Shown in pieces: positions 15,600 through 27,571 of a stretch of 64,000 nucleotides of DNA (its first letter is position 1; the number at the start of each line of letters is the position of its first letter). A model generated the notes under the pieces. The model had not been told where the DNA came from and made no database searches. It saw nothing but the letters and a program-made list of their open reading frames with translations. A program made the position numbers and the translations under genes. Source of the stretch: Cichorium intybus (lineage: Eukaryota; Streptophyta; Magnoliopsida; Asterales; Asteraceae); assembly GCA_023525715.1 (NCBI GenBank), contig CM042012.1:53187004-53251003 (forward strand). Reading direction: 5' to 3'.

Positions 15600-16237
15600 T
15601 AAATGAGATATATAATACTTAATGTGTGCGTATTTTCATGTGAAATCAAATAAAAATGTACTTAATGTGTGTAAATGTACTTAATGTGTGTGTATTTTCT
15701 TCGTAGGACTTGAATGAGATGTATAATACTAATGGAGCGAAAATCTAAGGAAAACACATGATCCATTGCTAATTTGGAGAATCAAAATGATATGTATGCT
15801 CTTACATTTTAATTCTCAAAGGCCTTACATTTCATGTCGAGAGTATATGCTGATTTTTGGAAATATACGACCTTACATTTTCGATTCCATCCCTTATATT
15901 TCATGCCAAAGAAAAAACATGCACATACTAATTCGAGGAAATGTACCGCCTTACAACTGGATCTTAAGTTCGTACATTTTGTGATGCATCACTTTTAAGA
16001 CATTTTCAAACCTATTTGCAACACAAATAAAATACTATATGATTTTTAAAATATAATAACCTAATAACAATATAAAATAACACATGATGATATGATAAAG
16101 TGTCGTGCAATAAAAATAAAGAAATATATTAGCACACTCAAAATGTCGCTAGTGTTCTGCGATTAACCTCTCATATGAGCCTTGAGACTGATTGACGTCG
16201 GTCACTTAGATTGTACGATTTACTATTTTTTATAATA
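15600..16237. other. Intergenic, nothing recognised
   Basis: AT-rich, with repeated words 'ccttacatttcatg' and 'cttaatgtgtgt'. The open frame 15766-15984 is built on these repeats and is not convincing. Confidence 0.4.
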
Positions 16238-16443
16238 TTATTTTTGCATATAGTACAAAGATATAAAGTGGGCCAAATTGGTCCTATGATTCAATCTATT
16301 TTTTTAATTACGTTCGGTTAAGACTATTTTGTATGTGTGGATCATTTTGTATAAATTAAAGCTGTTAAATCTCAACCCTAAAGTTTTCGTCTATTTTCTG
16401 GAAGCAGGGTTTTAAAGGCAACTCCCATTACAACTTGATTCCC
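16238..16443 (+). promoter_or_regulatory. Duplicated uL29 promoter/5'UTR segment, orphan copy
   Basis: About 200 bases align with 17545-17755, the sequence directly upstream of the uL29 start codon. Shared words in order include 'gggccaaattgg', 'cctatgattca', 'gtataaat.aaagc', 'ctcaaccctaaag', 'ttcgtctatttt' and 'cttgattc'. Many substitutions separate the copies, so the duplication is not recent. It keeps a TGGGCC word and an ACCCTAA telo-box-like word, both typical of plant ribosomal-protein promoters. No coding sequence follows, because homology stops at the TIR element beginning at 16444. Confidence 0.75.
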
Positions 16444-17522
16444 GGTGGTTGCCACAAAATTACAGTTTTAGTCCTAGTTTTTCAATATTGATATCAGTGG
16501 TCCCTATTACAGACTTTTATTTCAGATTTGGTACTCCTCCTTTAACATCATCAATGTGCTTCTGTTAGATACGTATGAAATGACTAAAATACCCCTGTTT
16601 TGTTTTCATCTTTTTATATTTTCTTGTTTTTTAGAAATAAACACCACCGTATTTTACCACCAACACCATCGATACCACCAATCGTCCACAACCACCACCT
16701 GAAACTATCATCCCATCACATTCAAATGTCTAACTTAAAATCATAATCAAATTAAAATCTTACCATAAAAATCAAAATAGAAGTCTATTTTATTACTAAA
16801 ATCAAAAATCAGTCACAAGTAAAATCTGATCTTAGCCATGATCTACTTAGGGTTCATCGAAACTTATCCATATTCGCTTATAATCTTAGTCATTGTGGCT
16901 AATTTTTGTGCACAGTTGGATAGAAAAGAAGAGAGAAAAAGTAAGCTTCTGTAAGTGGTGGTGGAGGACAAAATGAGGTGAGAAGCAGATGCGGTGGTAG
17001 CGGCAGGTTGAAGAAGAGGCGATGACGACGTTGAAACTATAGCTGGAGAGATAAAGGAAGGAAATATGATGGAGGGTCGGAGGAGGGGCAACATAGAAAA
17101 GATATTGTGGAGGGAGAATGACAGATGGAAAGAAAGAGAGGTGGATGTGCATAATGGCGGCGTCGTGGTTGTCGTCGGTTGGTTGTCCTTGGTCGTCGGA
17201 TGGTGGGACAGAGAGGCAAAGGTGGGTAAATTGGTGGAGGGAGTATTTGGAGAGGTTTGTAACATTTAGGTTTAAACTTTTATTCCTTTAACTGTATTTT
17301 TCAGAAATAATCTCTATCTCTTCGGATTCCAAGTTTTTTTCATTTTTTGTTCAAAGATAAAAAAATATTTTCATATTTAACTTTACACAAAAAAAAAAAA
17401 AAAAAAAAAAAAAACAAAGTTAGCCTCAAAGACCAAATCTAAAATAGAATTTGTAATAAAAATCACTGATGTCAAAATTGAAAAACTAAAGTCTAAAATT
17501 GCAATTTGATGCCACAACGACC
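16444..17522. mobile_element. TIR element (MULE-like) between the two uL29 promoter copies
   Basis: The two ends are imperfect inverted repeats of about 90 bases. Left 16444-16535 and right 17431-17522 (inverted) share the words 'ttttagtc', 'tttttcaat', 'atcagtg' and 'cagatttggt'. No 9-bp target duplication is visible. The interior carries purine-rich sequence (16915-17270) that is open on both strands, and a 24-base A-run (17391-17414). I see no transposase. It may be a Pack-MULE-like element with captured sequence I do not recognise. Confidence 0.55.
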
Positions 17523-17544
17523 AAGACAACACCCCAATCCAGGC

Positions 17545-17762
17545 TAATATTATTGTTGCATTATGAAGAAATAAATTGGGCCAAATTGGACCTATGATTC
17601 ATACAACTTTTAATTAAACCGGGTTAAGCCCATTTTTCTGTGCGGATCCTTTCGTATAAATCAAAGCCGCCAAACCTCAACCCTAAAGATTTCGTCTATT
17701 TTCCGGAAGTAGGGTTTCAGAGGCGGCCTCCATTGCAACTTGATTCTCCGTCGATTATCAAA
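17545..17762 (+). promoter_or_regulatory. uL29 proximal promoter and 5'UTR
   Basis: The region contains TTGGGCC (about 17577), a site-II-like element, an AACCCTAAAG telo-box-like word (about 17678-17688) and 'gtagggtttc'. These motifs are common in plant ribosomal-protein gene promoters. No clear TATA box is visible apart from 'gtataaat' at about 17653. Confidence 0.6.
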
Positions 17763-18539
17763 TGGGTAACTATTGCATTTGTAAATTCGATGACTATTTT
17801 GTTTCGTTGTATAATGTTGTTGATTTGTTCCAAACTGTTACGTGAAATACAGCTCGGATCAAAGTTCATGAGCTCAGGGGCAAATCGAAGGCTGATTTGT
17901 TTGCGCAGTTGAAGGATCTTAAAGCTGAACTTGCTCTTCTCCGTGTCGCCAAGGTCACCGGTGGTGCCCCCAACAAGCTCTCCAAGATGTAAGCTATTTT
18001 CTCTCTTTGCGCTCGAACGTTGCTGTATTCTGTGTTTATATTGCTCGTTTAAATTGAAATTAGTATGAGTTTCCAATTCTTAAACCATATTCTCGGATAT
18101 ATCTGGATCCAAATTTCCCTACTATTCTATTCACTATTCATAAGATTGATTAACAGATTATTAGGCATGCAAGATGAAATTCCTGATCGATTTAAACGTT
18201 ATTCATCCATACAACATTTTTCTGTGCAGTAAGGTGGTGAGGACATCGATTGCACAAGTACTGACTGTTATCTCACAAACCCAAAAAGCCATGCTTAGGG
18301 AAGCTTACAAGAACAAGAAGTACCTCCCTCTTGATCTTCGTCCCAAGAAAACCAGAGCCATTCGCAGACGTCTCACCAAACATCAGGTATGTACTGAAAT
18401 TACGAATTTGTCCCGTTTTGCTCTTCGTTTGTGTTTTAAATGTTTTATGCTTTGTATGATGTAGGTTTCATTGAAGACAGAGCGAGAGAAGAAGAAAGAG
18501 AAGTACTTCCCTTTGAGGAAGTATGCAATTAAGGCTTAG
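17763..18539 (+). CDS. RPL35: 60S ribosomal protein uL29 (L35)
   Basis: Four exons, 17763-17766, 17853-17988, 18230-18386 and 18465-18539, join to 372 bases, which is 123 aa plus TAG, the usual length for plant L35. All introns are GT-AG. Exon 1 is just ATG plus one base, so the start codon is separated from the rest of the gene, an arrangement seen in several plant ribosomal-protein genes. The protein begins MARIKVHELRGKSKADLF. It carries the uL29 core (ELALLRVAKVTGGAPNKLSK) and a basic C-terminus (RRRLTKHQ, then TEREKKKEKYFPLRKYAIKA). uL29 sits on the large subunit near the exit of the peptide tunnel. There are no lesions, so the gene looks functional. Its promoter is duplicated 1.3 kb upstream. 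Confidence 0.96.
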
Positions 18540-18793
18540 GTAAAACAATTGAGAAGGGAGATATATGTGAAACCTCTTTTCCAATTTTGAATTTGGGTTT
18601 TTGTACCGACATTTTTCTTTATCAGAGCTGGATGTATTCTAAAGGTTGTTTGCATTCAATTGGATTTTGGATCTTTATTGAAATTGTGGCGGCCTTCAAT
18701 TGTCTTAGTTTGATTTTGCATTTGGTAATTTGTTGTTGTGGCAATGAGTTTTCTGGTGCTTTGCTATGTCGCAAGGAATACAAGAAACGATTG

Positions 18794-18799
18794 AATAAA
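18794..18799 (+). terminator. Candidate uL29 polyadenylation signal
   Basis: AATAAA lies about 255 bases after the uL29 stop codon, in a T-rich 3' region. This is a plausible near-upstream element, inferred from position only. Confidence 0.4.
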
Positions 18800-18839
18800 A
18801 CAATGCAAAGCTAAAACGGTCGTTGATTAGTTGTCAACT

Positions 18840-20952
18840 GGTTCTCAAATCATCAAGCAGTCCTACTTTTAGTTTAAGGACCGAATTGAAAGCACTTCAA
18901 AACCTAAATCGGTTTTAATTCTAAACCGATTAAAGACTGGAGGTTTAAAACTGTGTTCAAATCGGTCTTCAATAGAATAAAAAGTATTCATCTCATCATG
19001 CTCTAGTTTCTCGCAAAATTTATAGCTAAATAATGCATCCATTGAGACCGAAGGGAGTGGTGACATTTTTGCCATTTCCTTTTTCGGTGGCTGTTTTGTC
19101 GTTTGATATTTCATGACACATTGTTCATCACTCTTTCTTGAGCTTTCTTATATTTACTTTTTCTATCATCATTTGGATATGACAATGTTTTAACAAATAC
19201 AAAACACCCATGATAGATCTCATTGACAAGATAATGCTGGTGCAATGTTCTATGCATTCAAATAAAAATATGTTGTAGTTCTGTCATATAGCTGAATACA
19301 GATGATATGTTAAGAATCTTGATGTCATTAAGTGAACCCGGAGCACCAAATAAGCATGCCATATCCCCAAATATTGTGATACCACTGATTCAAGTATGAC
19401 TGTTAGGTAGCCATAATCCCCACTTGTGTTATCCCCAAATATTGTGATGCCACTGATTCAAGTAAGGTAGTCATAATCCCCACTCGTGTATTGACCATGG
19501 TGTGCATTTGGGCAATTTGCCCATTCCCAGGGAAGGCTATGCAAACTTCCTAACATTCGAGGAAATATATGTACACTTTCATGATGAGATATAGTTGTTG
19601 GATGTCATTGTAAGTAGGCTTATGTAAATATCGTCGTTCGTACAACCTAATGACATGTTTGCAAAATTTATGAATACTAGCTCGTACGGTACGCACAGAC
19701 GTCTAGAGATTCTCATCCACCGAATCGGCAGGGTGCAATATGCTAGCATACAAAGTGCAGCTCTGTATTTCTGTATTGGAGTAAACCCTTTTGTTCTTCT
19801 TGTATTTAAACATTGTTGGAAAAATACACACGCGATCATCACATTTTGTACAATACGCACAAACAAAGGTTTGTGCATTTGAAACCGTTGTCAGAAATAG
19901 TACCCTTGAAAAAGTGCATGTAATGACGCATGAGATGGTGCGCACCTTCACGGTCTCTTTATTTATATTTTTGGCTTCTTCTCCTCGAATTTTCAGCTAC
20001 CTCATTGATAAAAATTATTGTAGGTATTCTCTAGTATGTTAGCAAGCACGATGTTGCTTGAATAATAAATTGAATATCTGCATCAGATGAAAAAGAAAAA
20101 GAAGAAGAAGACGATTGATAATGATGATTACATTTCAAGTGGTAAGAGCGAGTGTTTGAGGTTTAAGAGTGAAAAGAAATGATGTAAGTTGTTAGTATTA
20201 ATATTGGAAAAAGGTTGCTAAAAATTAAAATTTTAAATTAAAAAGGGGTTAGTTGATAGATATTTGATTTAAAGGGAGGAGAAACGAAGTGTCATGATCT
20301 TGCCATTGGCACCCCACCAAGCTCGACATGCCAAGAGGCGGGGACGATGTGTGCCGAGATGCCAAATGGCATGCCGAAGCTCTTGCCAAGACACACCCTT
20401 TGACCCGACGGACCATATAAGTCAACACTATGAATTGACTAACAACCATAAATAATAAGTACTTCTCTCAATTTGGGTGCCTTTTCAAGTGACTTAATCT
20501 TCTAATAACAAGTGAATTATATAAAGATTAATCATTCAATAAACATCTTAAAATATTGTTATCTTGCAAGCTGTATAAATATACTAGGTGACCATCTACG
20601 TGTTGTGCAGAATAGAATAATATAATTTATATTTTTAGCAGTAACTTTAAAATACTAATAGTTAGACTAATTTGTCATAATTAAATCGTAATTATTTTAA
20701 AAATATGATAGGATATTTATATATTTAAACAACATCATATCAATATCTTCTTCAGCGGGTTGTGCATGAAAATAAAAATAAATTTATTTTTTGATTTATA
20801 GTTATTTTTAACTATTATTATGGTTAAACAGTTTGCATAAATATCTTTTAAGATCACATCATCAATATAGTATCAATATTTAAGTTGCGTTTAAATAAAA
20901 TTAAATATAATTTGATTTAATATTACTTTTAACTATTTTAATGGTTAATACA
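18840..20952. other. Intergenic, with one tandem repeat
   Basis: At 19362-19490 a ~65-base unit containing 'atccccaaatattgtgat', 'ccactgattcaagta' and 'cataatccccact' is present twice. Around 18900-18970 'aaatcggtttt' and 'ctaaaccgatt' form small inverted words. 20280-20410 is more GC-rich with no coding signature. Open frames at 19579-20042 overlap on both strands and show no family features. Confidence 0.5.
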
Positions 20953-22771
20953 TGTAAAGCCAAGACATGTTTTAATATGTAGTTATAATAAAAGGGTAAT
21001 TTGGTCTTTTGGACAGAAAGGATTTGGTTTGTAATAATATTTTGGACTTAAAATGTTATAAAATCTGATTTTTGTCATAAACTTTGTTAATTGTGGCAAA
21101 AGTTCAATAAATGCAACTCCAGGGACTAGTTTGTAATTTCTGGAGGTATAAATAGTGGGAAGGTTCTCCCACATGTGCAGAATTTTTGAGAGCTACGGGA
21201 GGGTTTTCATGGTATGAATGTTGCAGAAATTGGAGTGATCTTGAAGACTTAAAGCTAGAAATTGGATTATAGCCTTTGAATTGAAGGTTTGGAAGCTTTG
21301 AAAGTAAGTATTTCAAGTTCTAGCTTAATTGTTCTTGGTGGGTTTTTGTGGATAAACTGAAATCTGCAATTTCAGTGAATTCCATGAAGTTCTCACATGA
21401 TTTCTGGGTTTAAACATGTTCATATGATAAGAATATGACATTGAAACCATTGAAATTGATGAATTTGAAGTTTTGGGGTTTTTGGAACTAAGAACCCTAA
21501 TTCTTCCTTTTGATTGATTGAGTTGGTTTCAATGGATAAAAACCTTGTGTTAATGGAGGGTTTTAGCCTGGGAATGAACCCCAAACGATTAAGAACAGCA
21601 ATAAGAACTTAAAATGTCAAAACTGCATGCTACAGTGCAAAATCGCGACTGGTCTGGAAAACTGTCCAGACGCCAGGCGCGGTGCGCCCAAATCCAGGCG
21701 CGGTGCGCCCATCTGGCAGAGAGCTCAAATGTGTGAATTTTCACTAGGCTTGTCCGATTTACTTCAAACTTGAACCATAAGTCCATAATGGTTTGAAAAG
21801 TCCTGGAAAAATATTAAATTGAGTTTTCGACTCCTCGGGGGCACTGTAGATCAATACGAATGCCTCGGTAAAGAGTATAACTCATGAAAAGATAGTAAAT
21901 GGAAAGTTTATCATTTAGATATTGTTTGTAATGTTACAATATTGATCTCTTATGCATTAGAGTCAATTAGAATGATTGTTAACCTATAATCATTATGAAA
22001 ATGAATGAAATTATAGGTACGGGACAAAGTCTTACGGAATACATTGGAAGGCAAGAGTTAACTAAAGCTAGTAGTAGCAAGCCTTCAGGTGAGTAATCTC
22101 ACTTATATCCGATGTGATATATATATTGGATGAGCAGCTGCAGATGGAAACAATTTTGGGGACGAAAATTTATAGATTTCATGATGAAATAAAAGACAAT
22201 ACCAGATAAGCCGTGAGTCTAATATAGACAAGAACGGAGCTGTGAGTCAACAATAATGATACGACAATACCAGATAAGCCGTGAGTCTACGATAGACAAG
22301 AACGGAGTTGTGAGTCAAACCTTGAAAAGGCAATACCGGATAATCCGTGAGTCATTGAGATGGCAAGAACGGAACCGTGAGTCTAGGCAAAAGTGGGATA
22401 AACCCGTGAGCCATACATGATCTTGTGTTATGTAATAATGCATATTTATTTTGTATAGAGAATTGTATTCTTATACATGTTATAGTAGATGTGATTACTC
22501 ATTGGGCTTTATAGCTCACAGTTTATTTGATATGTCCCTGCAGGTGAGCGTGATCCCGCCAAGGGGAAAGATAAAGTCCGTGACTAAGGACTTAGGATTT
22601 GAAGTAACGACCCGGCTTGAAGGATGTATAATATCTTATGTATTGTAATCCTTGATACTCTTGTACCTGTTGTGTTAACAAATACCCTTTGAATATGTTT
22701 TTATTGTAAAATATTTGGTTTTAAAAATAAAAATTTTTATGGGGTGTTTTGTTAATAAGTCGGGTGTTACA
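20953..22771 (+). repeat. 5' LTR of the 20.9-29.4 kb gypsy element
   Basis: Begins TGTAAAGCC and ends GTGTTACA, 1819 bases. It contains two adjacent copies of AGGCGCGGTGCGCCC (about 21674-21710) where the 3' LTR has one. A three-unit internal tandem repeat (about 22193-22400) is built on 'cagataagccgtgagtct' and 'gacaagaacgga..gtgagtc'. Confidence 0.95.
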
Positions 22772-22774
22772 AGT

Positions 22775-22786
22775 TGGTATCAGAGC
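22775..22786 (+). promoter_or_regulatory. Primer binding site (initiator tRNA-Met)
   Basis: TGGTATCAGAGC begins four bases after the 5' LTR and is the standard initiator tRNA-Met PBS of plant LTR retrotransposons. Confidence 0.9.
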
Positions 22787-22924
22787 CGTGGTTTAAGTGA
22801 ACTAGGTGTCTTAGATTAGATTCCTGGACTTAAACCTTGAGAGAAAGTAGACAGATGGACTGTTAGACATATATAAATTTGCTATATTATATATGTAATC
22901 TAACTGTTTGCTGAATTTTGAAGT

Positions 22925-25900
22925 ATGAGAAATACAAGGAGTAATCCCACTGGTGCAAATTCGCGTGGAACATCAAGAAGTGGACCAGCCCGTTCACGTG
23001 GTTCTGTCGGACGAAGAGCAAGGGAACCAGTGATGGAAAATCCACCGGATCTACGGGCTATTGTGCCTGATGTGGTTAGGGAACTTATGCCTACGTTAAT
23101 GAATAATCCCAACCCGAGTGCCAATCCCAACCCGAGTGCCAATCCCAATCCGAGTGAAGAGGCTGCAAAAAAAAACTCATGATAAGCAGCCGGAAGATGA
23201 AAGTCAGGGAGAAAGTCGTGCTCGTGCAGTAAAAGAAACTCAAGGCGGGGAAGCTTCTACAAAGAAAGTCGGATGTACTTACAAAGCTTTCCTTGGTTGT
23301 AAGCCAAAAGAATTTTCAGGGACAGATAATCCAGTCCAAGCTATGGAGTGGATAATGCATATTGAGAAGGTGTTTCGAGTCAGCAAATGTGCTGATGATG
23401 ACAAGGTAGAATTTGCCACAAATCAACTCACAAGCAGTGCACTACATTGGTGGCAAATTTACTACAAATCATTGGATCTTGATTCATCCCAATCGGTACC
23501 TTGGGAGCAACTCAAGACTAAGTTCAATGAAGAATATTGTTTAGAGGTAGCTATAAAGAAGTTGGAGGACGAATTTCTGCATATGGAACAAGGTTCCCAG
23601 TCCGTCCAAGAGTACACTTTGAGCTTTCTGGAGAAAGCAAGATTTGCGGAACACCATGTCAATACTGAAAAGAGGAAGATTGATAAGTATGTCTGGGGGC
23701 TGACGACCCGAATCAGAGAAATTGTACAACCACTGAAACTGTCTACTTTCCGGCAAGTGGTGGATCGAGCCACAGAAAGGGAGACAGAATTGAAGCGACA
23801 AGAAGATGAAAAGAAAGCCATGGAAACTAAAAGAAAGGCGGAAGACCAAGGTTGGACGCCTCAGAAAAAGTTGCAACAAACTGGGTCTAAGGGTAAAGGT
23901 CAGAAAGACGAAGGAAAGTGGTGTGAAAAGTGTAGAAAAAGACACACAGGAAGCTGTCAGATTGATACTGTATCAGTTAGTTTCCGAAACTGTGGAAAAA
24001 CGGGTCACACTACACGGGAGTGTCGGGCGGAGCGTAGGTGTTACCAATGTGGAGCTACGGATCACATTCGTCCGAACTGTCCCGAATTGAAATCCGGAGC
24101 ATTCAGTGATAAATCCAGAATTGATCAAGGAGGAAAGAAAGAGGAAGTGAAGAACCGAGGAAGACCGGTACCCTCGCGAGCCTTTCAAATGACCGTTGAG
24201 GAAGCTCGTGAGAAGACAGATGTGGTTACAGGTATCTTCACTCTCAATTCCATACCTGTATATGTTATATTTGATCCAGGGGCGACACATTGTTTTGTAT
24301 CGGAGTCCCTGATGTCTCGCTTGAATGTACCGTTAACCCCAATGGATGAAAGCTTGGAAGTGGCTGTAGCAGACGGTAGATATGTTTGGGTTTCTGAACA
24401 CCTGGAAGGTTGTCAGCTTAAAATCTACGGGACCACTTTCCCTACAGATTTGAAGCCGATGACTACCAATGAATTTGGTGTAATTGTGGGTATGGATTGG
24501 TTGGCAACGAATTATGCTAACATGGATTGTAGAAATAAAAACATCACAGTATTATCACCGGATGGGGAATGGATAAAGATTCAGGGTGAACGACCTCGGT
24601 TGAGAATGCCGGTTATCTCCTTTGCTCAAGCCCGAAGCTGTATTAGTAAAGGAGGGATGTTTTGTTTGGCCTATGTAGCAGTGGCTAAGCCAATTAAAGT
24701 GGGGGTAGCAAATGTAAACGTGGTAAACGAGTTCCCAGATGTGTTTCCAGACGAACTTCCAGGGTTGCCACCAGATCGACAGGTTGAGTTCACGATTGAA
24801 CTAATTCCGGGAGCTGCTCCTGTTGCTCGAGCTCCATATCGTTTAGCGCCTTCAGAGAAGGTGGAACTGCGAAAGCAACTGGAAGAACTGTTAGACAGGG
24901 GTTTCATCAGACCGAGTACATCGCCTTGGGGAGCCCCTATCCTGTTTGTTAAGAAGAAAGATGGGTCGATGCGCATGTGTATTGACTATCGGGAATTAAA
25001 CAAGATCACGGTGAAGAACAAATACCCGCTACCCAGAATAGATGATATGTTTGATCAGTTACAGGGAGCATCTTATTTTTCCAAAATCGACCCGAGGTCG
25101 GGTTACCATCAGCTGAAGATATGAGAATCTGACGTTCCAAAGATAGCTTTTCGCACACGATACGGTCATTATGAGTTTTTGGTGATGCCTTTCGGGTTAA
25201 CCAATGCTCCGGCCGTATTCATGGATCTCATGAACCGGGTGTGTCGTCCGTCCCTTGACACTTCGGTGATAGTATTTATAGATGATATCTTGGTGTATTC
25301 ACGAAGCCAAGCCGAGCATGAAGTACACCTGCGACAAATGTTGGAGTTGCTTCGTCAAGAAAAGTTGTATGCAAAATTCTCCAAGTGTGAATTCTGGCTA
25401 AGAGAAGTTCAATTTCTTGGCCATGTAATTAATGCAGAAGGGGTGAAAGTTGATCCAGCAAAGGTTGAAGCCGTAATAAAGTGGGAACCACCTCGAAGTC
25501 CAACTGAAGTACGAAGTTTCCTTGGTTTGGCAGGCTATTATAGAAGATTTGTCGAGAATTTTTCCTCGATAGCTGCCCCGTTGACCAAGTTGACCAAGAA
25601 AGGTGAAAAATTCGAATGGGCGGAAAAACAGCAAGAAGCTTTCCAAAGGTTGAAACAAGCCTTATGTGAAGCACCGGTGTTAGCCCTACCGCAAAGCGGA
25701 GAAGAATATGTGATCCACAGCGATGCTTCTAGAGTCGGCCTTGGATGTGTGTTAATGCAGAAAGGTCGGGTGATAGCTTATGCGTCCCGCCAATTATAAG
25801 ATGCTGAGAAGAAGTATCCAGTTCATGACCTGGAATTAGCTGCGGTGGTTCTAGCATTTAAGCTGTGGAGACACTATTTGTATGGTGTGAAATTTGTCAT

Positions 25901-27535
25901 CTATACGGACCACAAAAATTTGAAGTATTTATTTGATCAAAAAGAGCTTAACATGAGACAGCAAAGGTGGATGGATCTACTTAAAGACTTTGACTGTGAA
26001 ATTCTATACCACCCTGGCAAGGCGAATGTGGTGGCAGATGCTCTAAGCAGAAAAGAAGCTCCTTTGAAAGTTACATCCGCGTGTTTGGGTGTAGCAAGTC
26101 GGTTACCAGAATTGATCCGTTTGGCACAAGAAGAAGCGTGCAGGCCTGAACATGTTAAAAGCGAGCGAATGGTTGGGTATTTGAAGCATCTGGAAGAAAA
26201 TGCACAGAAATTGAAAACCTTTAGAGGTCGCGTGTGGGTCCCAAAACAAGGAGAAGCTCGAAACTTGCTTCTAGAGGATGCACACTGTAGTCGATATGCA
26301 GTTCATCCGGGTAGTACCAAGATGTACCGGACGTTAAAACCGTTGTATTGGTGGCCCGGAATGAAAAGAGATGTTGGAAGATATGTAGAAAGATGTTTGA
26401 CGTGTCTGCAAGTTAAGTCAAACCATCAGAAACCATACGGAGAAATCCAACTATTGCCGGTTCCAGAGAAGAAGTGGGACCATATCACTATGGATTTTGT
26501 AACAAAATTGCCGCGGACACCGCGAGGTCATGATTCGGTGTGGGTGATTGTTGATCGATTAACAAAATCAGCACAATTCATACCGATTAGCGAGAAGTAC
26601 AGAGTGGATCAACTAGCGAAAATCTACATAGATGAGGTGATTTGTCGGCATGGATTCCCGGCATCGATCGTGTCAGATCGAGACAGCAGATTTACTTCCC
26701 GGTTTTGGCAAAGTCTTCAAGAACGATTGGGTACAAAAGCACTTATGAGTACTGCATATATACCACCCGCAGACCGATGGCCAAAGTGAAAGAACTATCC
26801 AGACTTTGGAAGACATGTTAAGAACCTGTGTCATAGACTTTGGTGGAAGTTGGGAAGATCATTTACCTTTGGTAGAATTCGCGTACAATAACAGCTATCA
26901 TTCCAGCATTCAAATGGCCCCGTATGAAGCATTGTATGGAGCACCGTGTCGTACTCCAACTTGCTGGACTGAAGTTGGAGAAAAGCCGTTGGCTGGACCT
27001 AAAATTGTAGCACAGACTGAAGAAAAGATTAAACAAATTCGAGAAAATTTGAAGGTAGCTCAGAATCGACAGAAACAGTACGCAGACAAACGGGTGAAAC
27101 CGATAGAATTCCAAGTGGGAGACATGGTAATGCTCAAAGTATCCCCTTGGAAAGGTTTAATTCGTTTTGGGAAGAAAGGGAAGTTGAGTCCTCGCTACAT
27201 TGGACCTTTCCGTATAACCCAAAGAGTTGGAGCTGTAGCGTATAGATTGGAGTTACCTGATGAACTTCATGGTATACATGATGTATTTCATGTGTCCCAT
27301 TTGAGAAAAAACTTTGTTTGACAAGTCTCAACAAGTACCTCTTGTTGAAATTGAAGTGGATGACAAGTTGAGATATCCAGAACAACCCGAGAGAGTGTTA
27401 GACCGAAAGATAAGACAGCTGCGAAACAAGAAAATCAGCATGGTGAAAGTGCTTTGGCGTCATCACAGAGGTTCCGACATGACGTGGGAGACCGAAAGCG
27501 AAATGAGGGAGAAATACCCTCAACTCTTTGCATGA
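22925..27535 (+). pseudogene. gag-pol polyprotein, multiply interrupted
   Basis: One reading path starts at the ATG at 22925. Lesions are: a frame change at the A9 run 23167-23175; an in-frame TGA at 25122-25124; a TAA at 25797-25799; a 4-base insertion near 26760 in the integrase core; and a one-base shift at the A-run near 27306. Domains in order are gag (about 23270-23850), zinc knuckles (23930-24090; the first lacks its leading Cys, the second CYQCGATDHIRPNC is complete), protease with FDPGAT instead of the usual DSG (about 24270), RT with FSKID (25080) and FIDDIL (25278), RNase H (HSDAS, about 25718), integrase with a zinc-binding CLTCLQVK segment and VSDRDSRF (26675), and a C-terminal chromodomain-like KVLWRHHRGSDMTWE (27450). 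The element cannot make its proteins itself. Confidence 0.93.
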
Positions 27536-27555
27536 TTTCGGGGACGAAATCTTTT

Positions 27556-27571
27556 GAAGGAGGGGAGAATT
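27556..27571 (+). promoter_or_regulatory. Polypurine tract
   Basis: GAAGGAGGGGAGAA directly precedes the 3' LTR start at 27572 and fits a plus-strand priming PPT. Confidence 0.85.

Noticed and set aside
17066..17269. Open frames on both strands inside the TIR element
   Set aside because: Low-complexity purine/pyrimidine-skewed sequence; no recognisable domain.
19579..20042. Overlapping short frames on both strands
   Set aside because: Mutual overlap, no splice signals and no family pattern.
23462..24290. Minus-strand open frames opposite gag-pol
   Set aside because: Shadows of the real plus-strand coding sequence; no family features.
22925..27535. Treating the gag-pol pieces as separate genes
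   Set aside because: They are consecutive domains of one polyprotein split by point lesions and small indels.
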